Assembly: GCA_965230185.1 (NCBI GenBank)
Contig: OZ245995.1
Location: 4,402,001-4,466,000 of the forward strand
From: Motiliproteus sp965230185
Lineage (GTDB): Bacteria; Pseudomonadota; Gammaproteobacteria; Pseudomonadales; Balneatricaceae
Length of the DNA: 64,000 nucleotides
Direction: 5' to 3'
This document shows, in pieces, positions 63,851-64,000 of this stretch. The translations under genes and the position numbers were made by a program. A model generated the notes under the pieces. It was not told the DNA's origin. It did not search any database and worked only from the letters and a program-made list of their open reading frames with translations. The number at the start of each line of letters is the position of its first letter. Positions within the stretch are counted from its first letter, which is position 1.

Positions 63851-64000
63851 ATGCAGCCACCCATATTGCTTTCATGGATAGGATCGAAAGACCTCGAGGG
63901 CATAAAACCTGACTCTGAAAGCCCCGGTCCCATCATTGCTGCAATAGAAGAACGCGGGTACAGCCATCTTCGGCTTTTAAGCAATTACCCGAAATACGAT
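63851..64000 (+). CDS. N-terminal part of an uncharacterised protein, cut by the window edge
   Basis: Fifty codons from ATG 63851 to the end: PPILLSWIGSKDLEGIKPD, then GPIIAAIEERGYSHLRLLSN. The first strand followed by 'GPII.A' and a strand ending LLSNYP recalls the Rossmann-like sensor start of RtcR/CARF-type regulators and effectors in defence islands. This is a weak resemblance over a short piece. The frame is open to the last base. Confidence 0.45.
   Translation, partial: MQPPILLSWIGSKDLEGIKPDSESPGPIIAAIEERGYSHLRLLSNYPKYD

Noticed and set aside
1..64000. CRISPR array or retron
   Set aside because: No regularly spaced direct repeats and no cas or reverse transcriptase genes were seen on either strand.

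Overview
The window reads as chromosomal DNA of a gammaproteobacterium, probably marine. This is inferred from an HdfR-type LysR regulator, a full-length NhaB antiporter, a DauA-type SulP carrier, a tamA-tamB operon and a GAF-containing PtsP. Genus cannot be named from the sequence alone. There are no rRNA genes, no complete tRNA genes and no CRISPR array.

Layout. 1-7.1 kb: a decayed IS1380-type transposase, hdfR, a two-gene peptide-ligase/metallopeptidase module (ATP-grasp plus N-formylglutamate amidohydrolase-DUF1704 fusion), a small charged protein, and a metal-resistance remnant (MerR regulator with a 20-bp-spacer promoter, CxxC thioredoxin-like protein, broken MerC-like gene, Cys-rich protein). 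7.1-13.5 kb: ion transport (SulP with an early frameshift, nhaB, a ribbon-helix-helix regulator, dauA). 13.7-15.1 kb: an IS5-type transposase with an amber codon. 15.2-23.9 kb: core envelope and regulatory genes (tamB, tamA, a frameshifted DUF432 gene, ptsP). 24.6-33.7 kb: accessory DNA with an XRE regulator and its operators, an IS3 OrfA-like gene, a tightly coupled five-gene operon of two metallophosphoesterases and a DEDDh exonuclease, and a mobilization module (putative oriT, mobC, relaxase). 33.9-38.8 kb: damaged Lrp and LysE genes, a TetR/NTF2-like pair, and a tyrosine integrase beside a 3' tRNA-Ser-like att fragment.

39-64 kb is a defence island, almost all on the minus strand and visibly more AT-rich than the tam/ptsP region. 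It holds a seven-gene operon in which a TerY-P triad (vWA, PP2C phosphatase, protein kinase) is joined without gaps to a UPF1-like SF1 helicase, a protein with a C-terminal HEPN-like RxxxxH motif, a McrB-like AAA+ protein with about 370 residues of coiled coil, and a DUF2357/McrC-like protein ending in a zinc ribbon. This matches what I recall of CoCoNuT-type type IV restriction loci. Immediately upstream is a short MID-PIWI (Argonaute-like) protein that keeps candidate catalytic aspartates; this is the most interesting object in the window. Then come a DUF4258 gene pair and a complete type I Zorya system (zorA-zorB-zorC-zorD) whose ZorC carries an unusual C-terminal winged-helix and zinc-finger extension. 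An ASCH-domain gene precedes zorA. The right edge cuts a plus-strand gene of unknown class.

A recurring theme outside the defence genes is single-lesion gene damage: frameshifts in sulP, DUF432 and merC, in-frame stops in two transposases, lrp and lysE, and possibly a frameshift at the 3' end of nhaB. The defence operons themselves look intact. The att fragment is oriented so that it closes an island lying to its right, while the integrase and mobilization genes lie to its left, which suggests two elements in tandem at one tRNA site.
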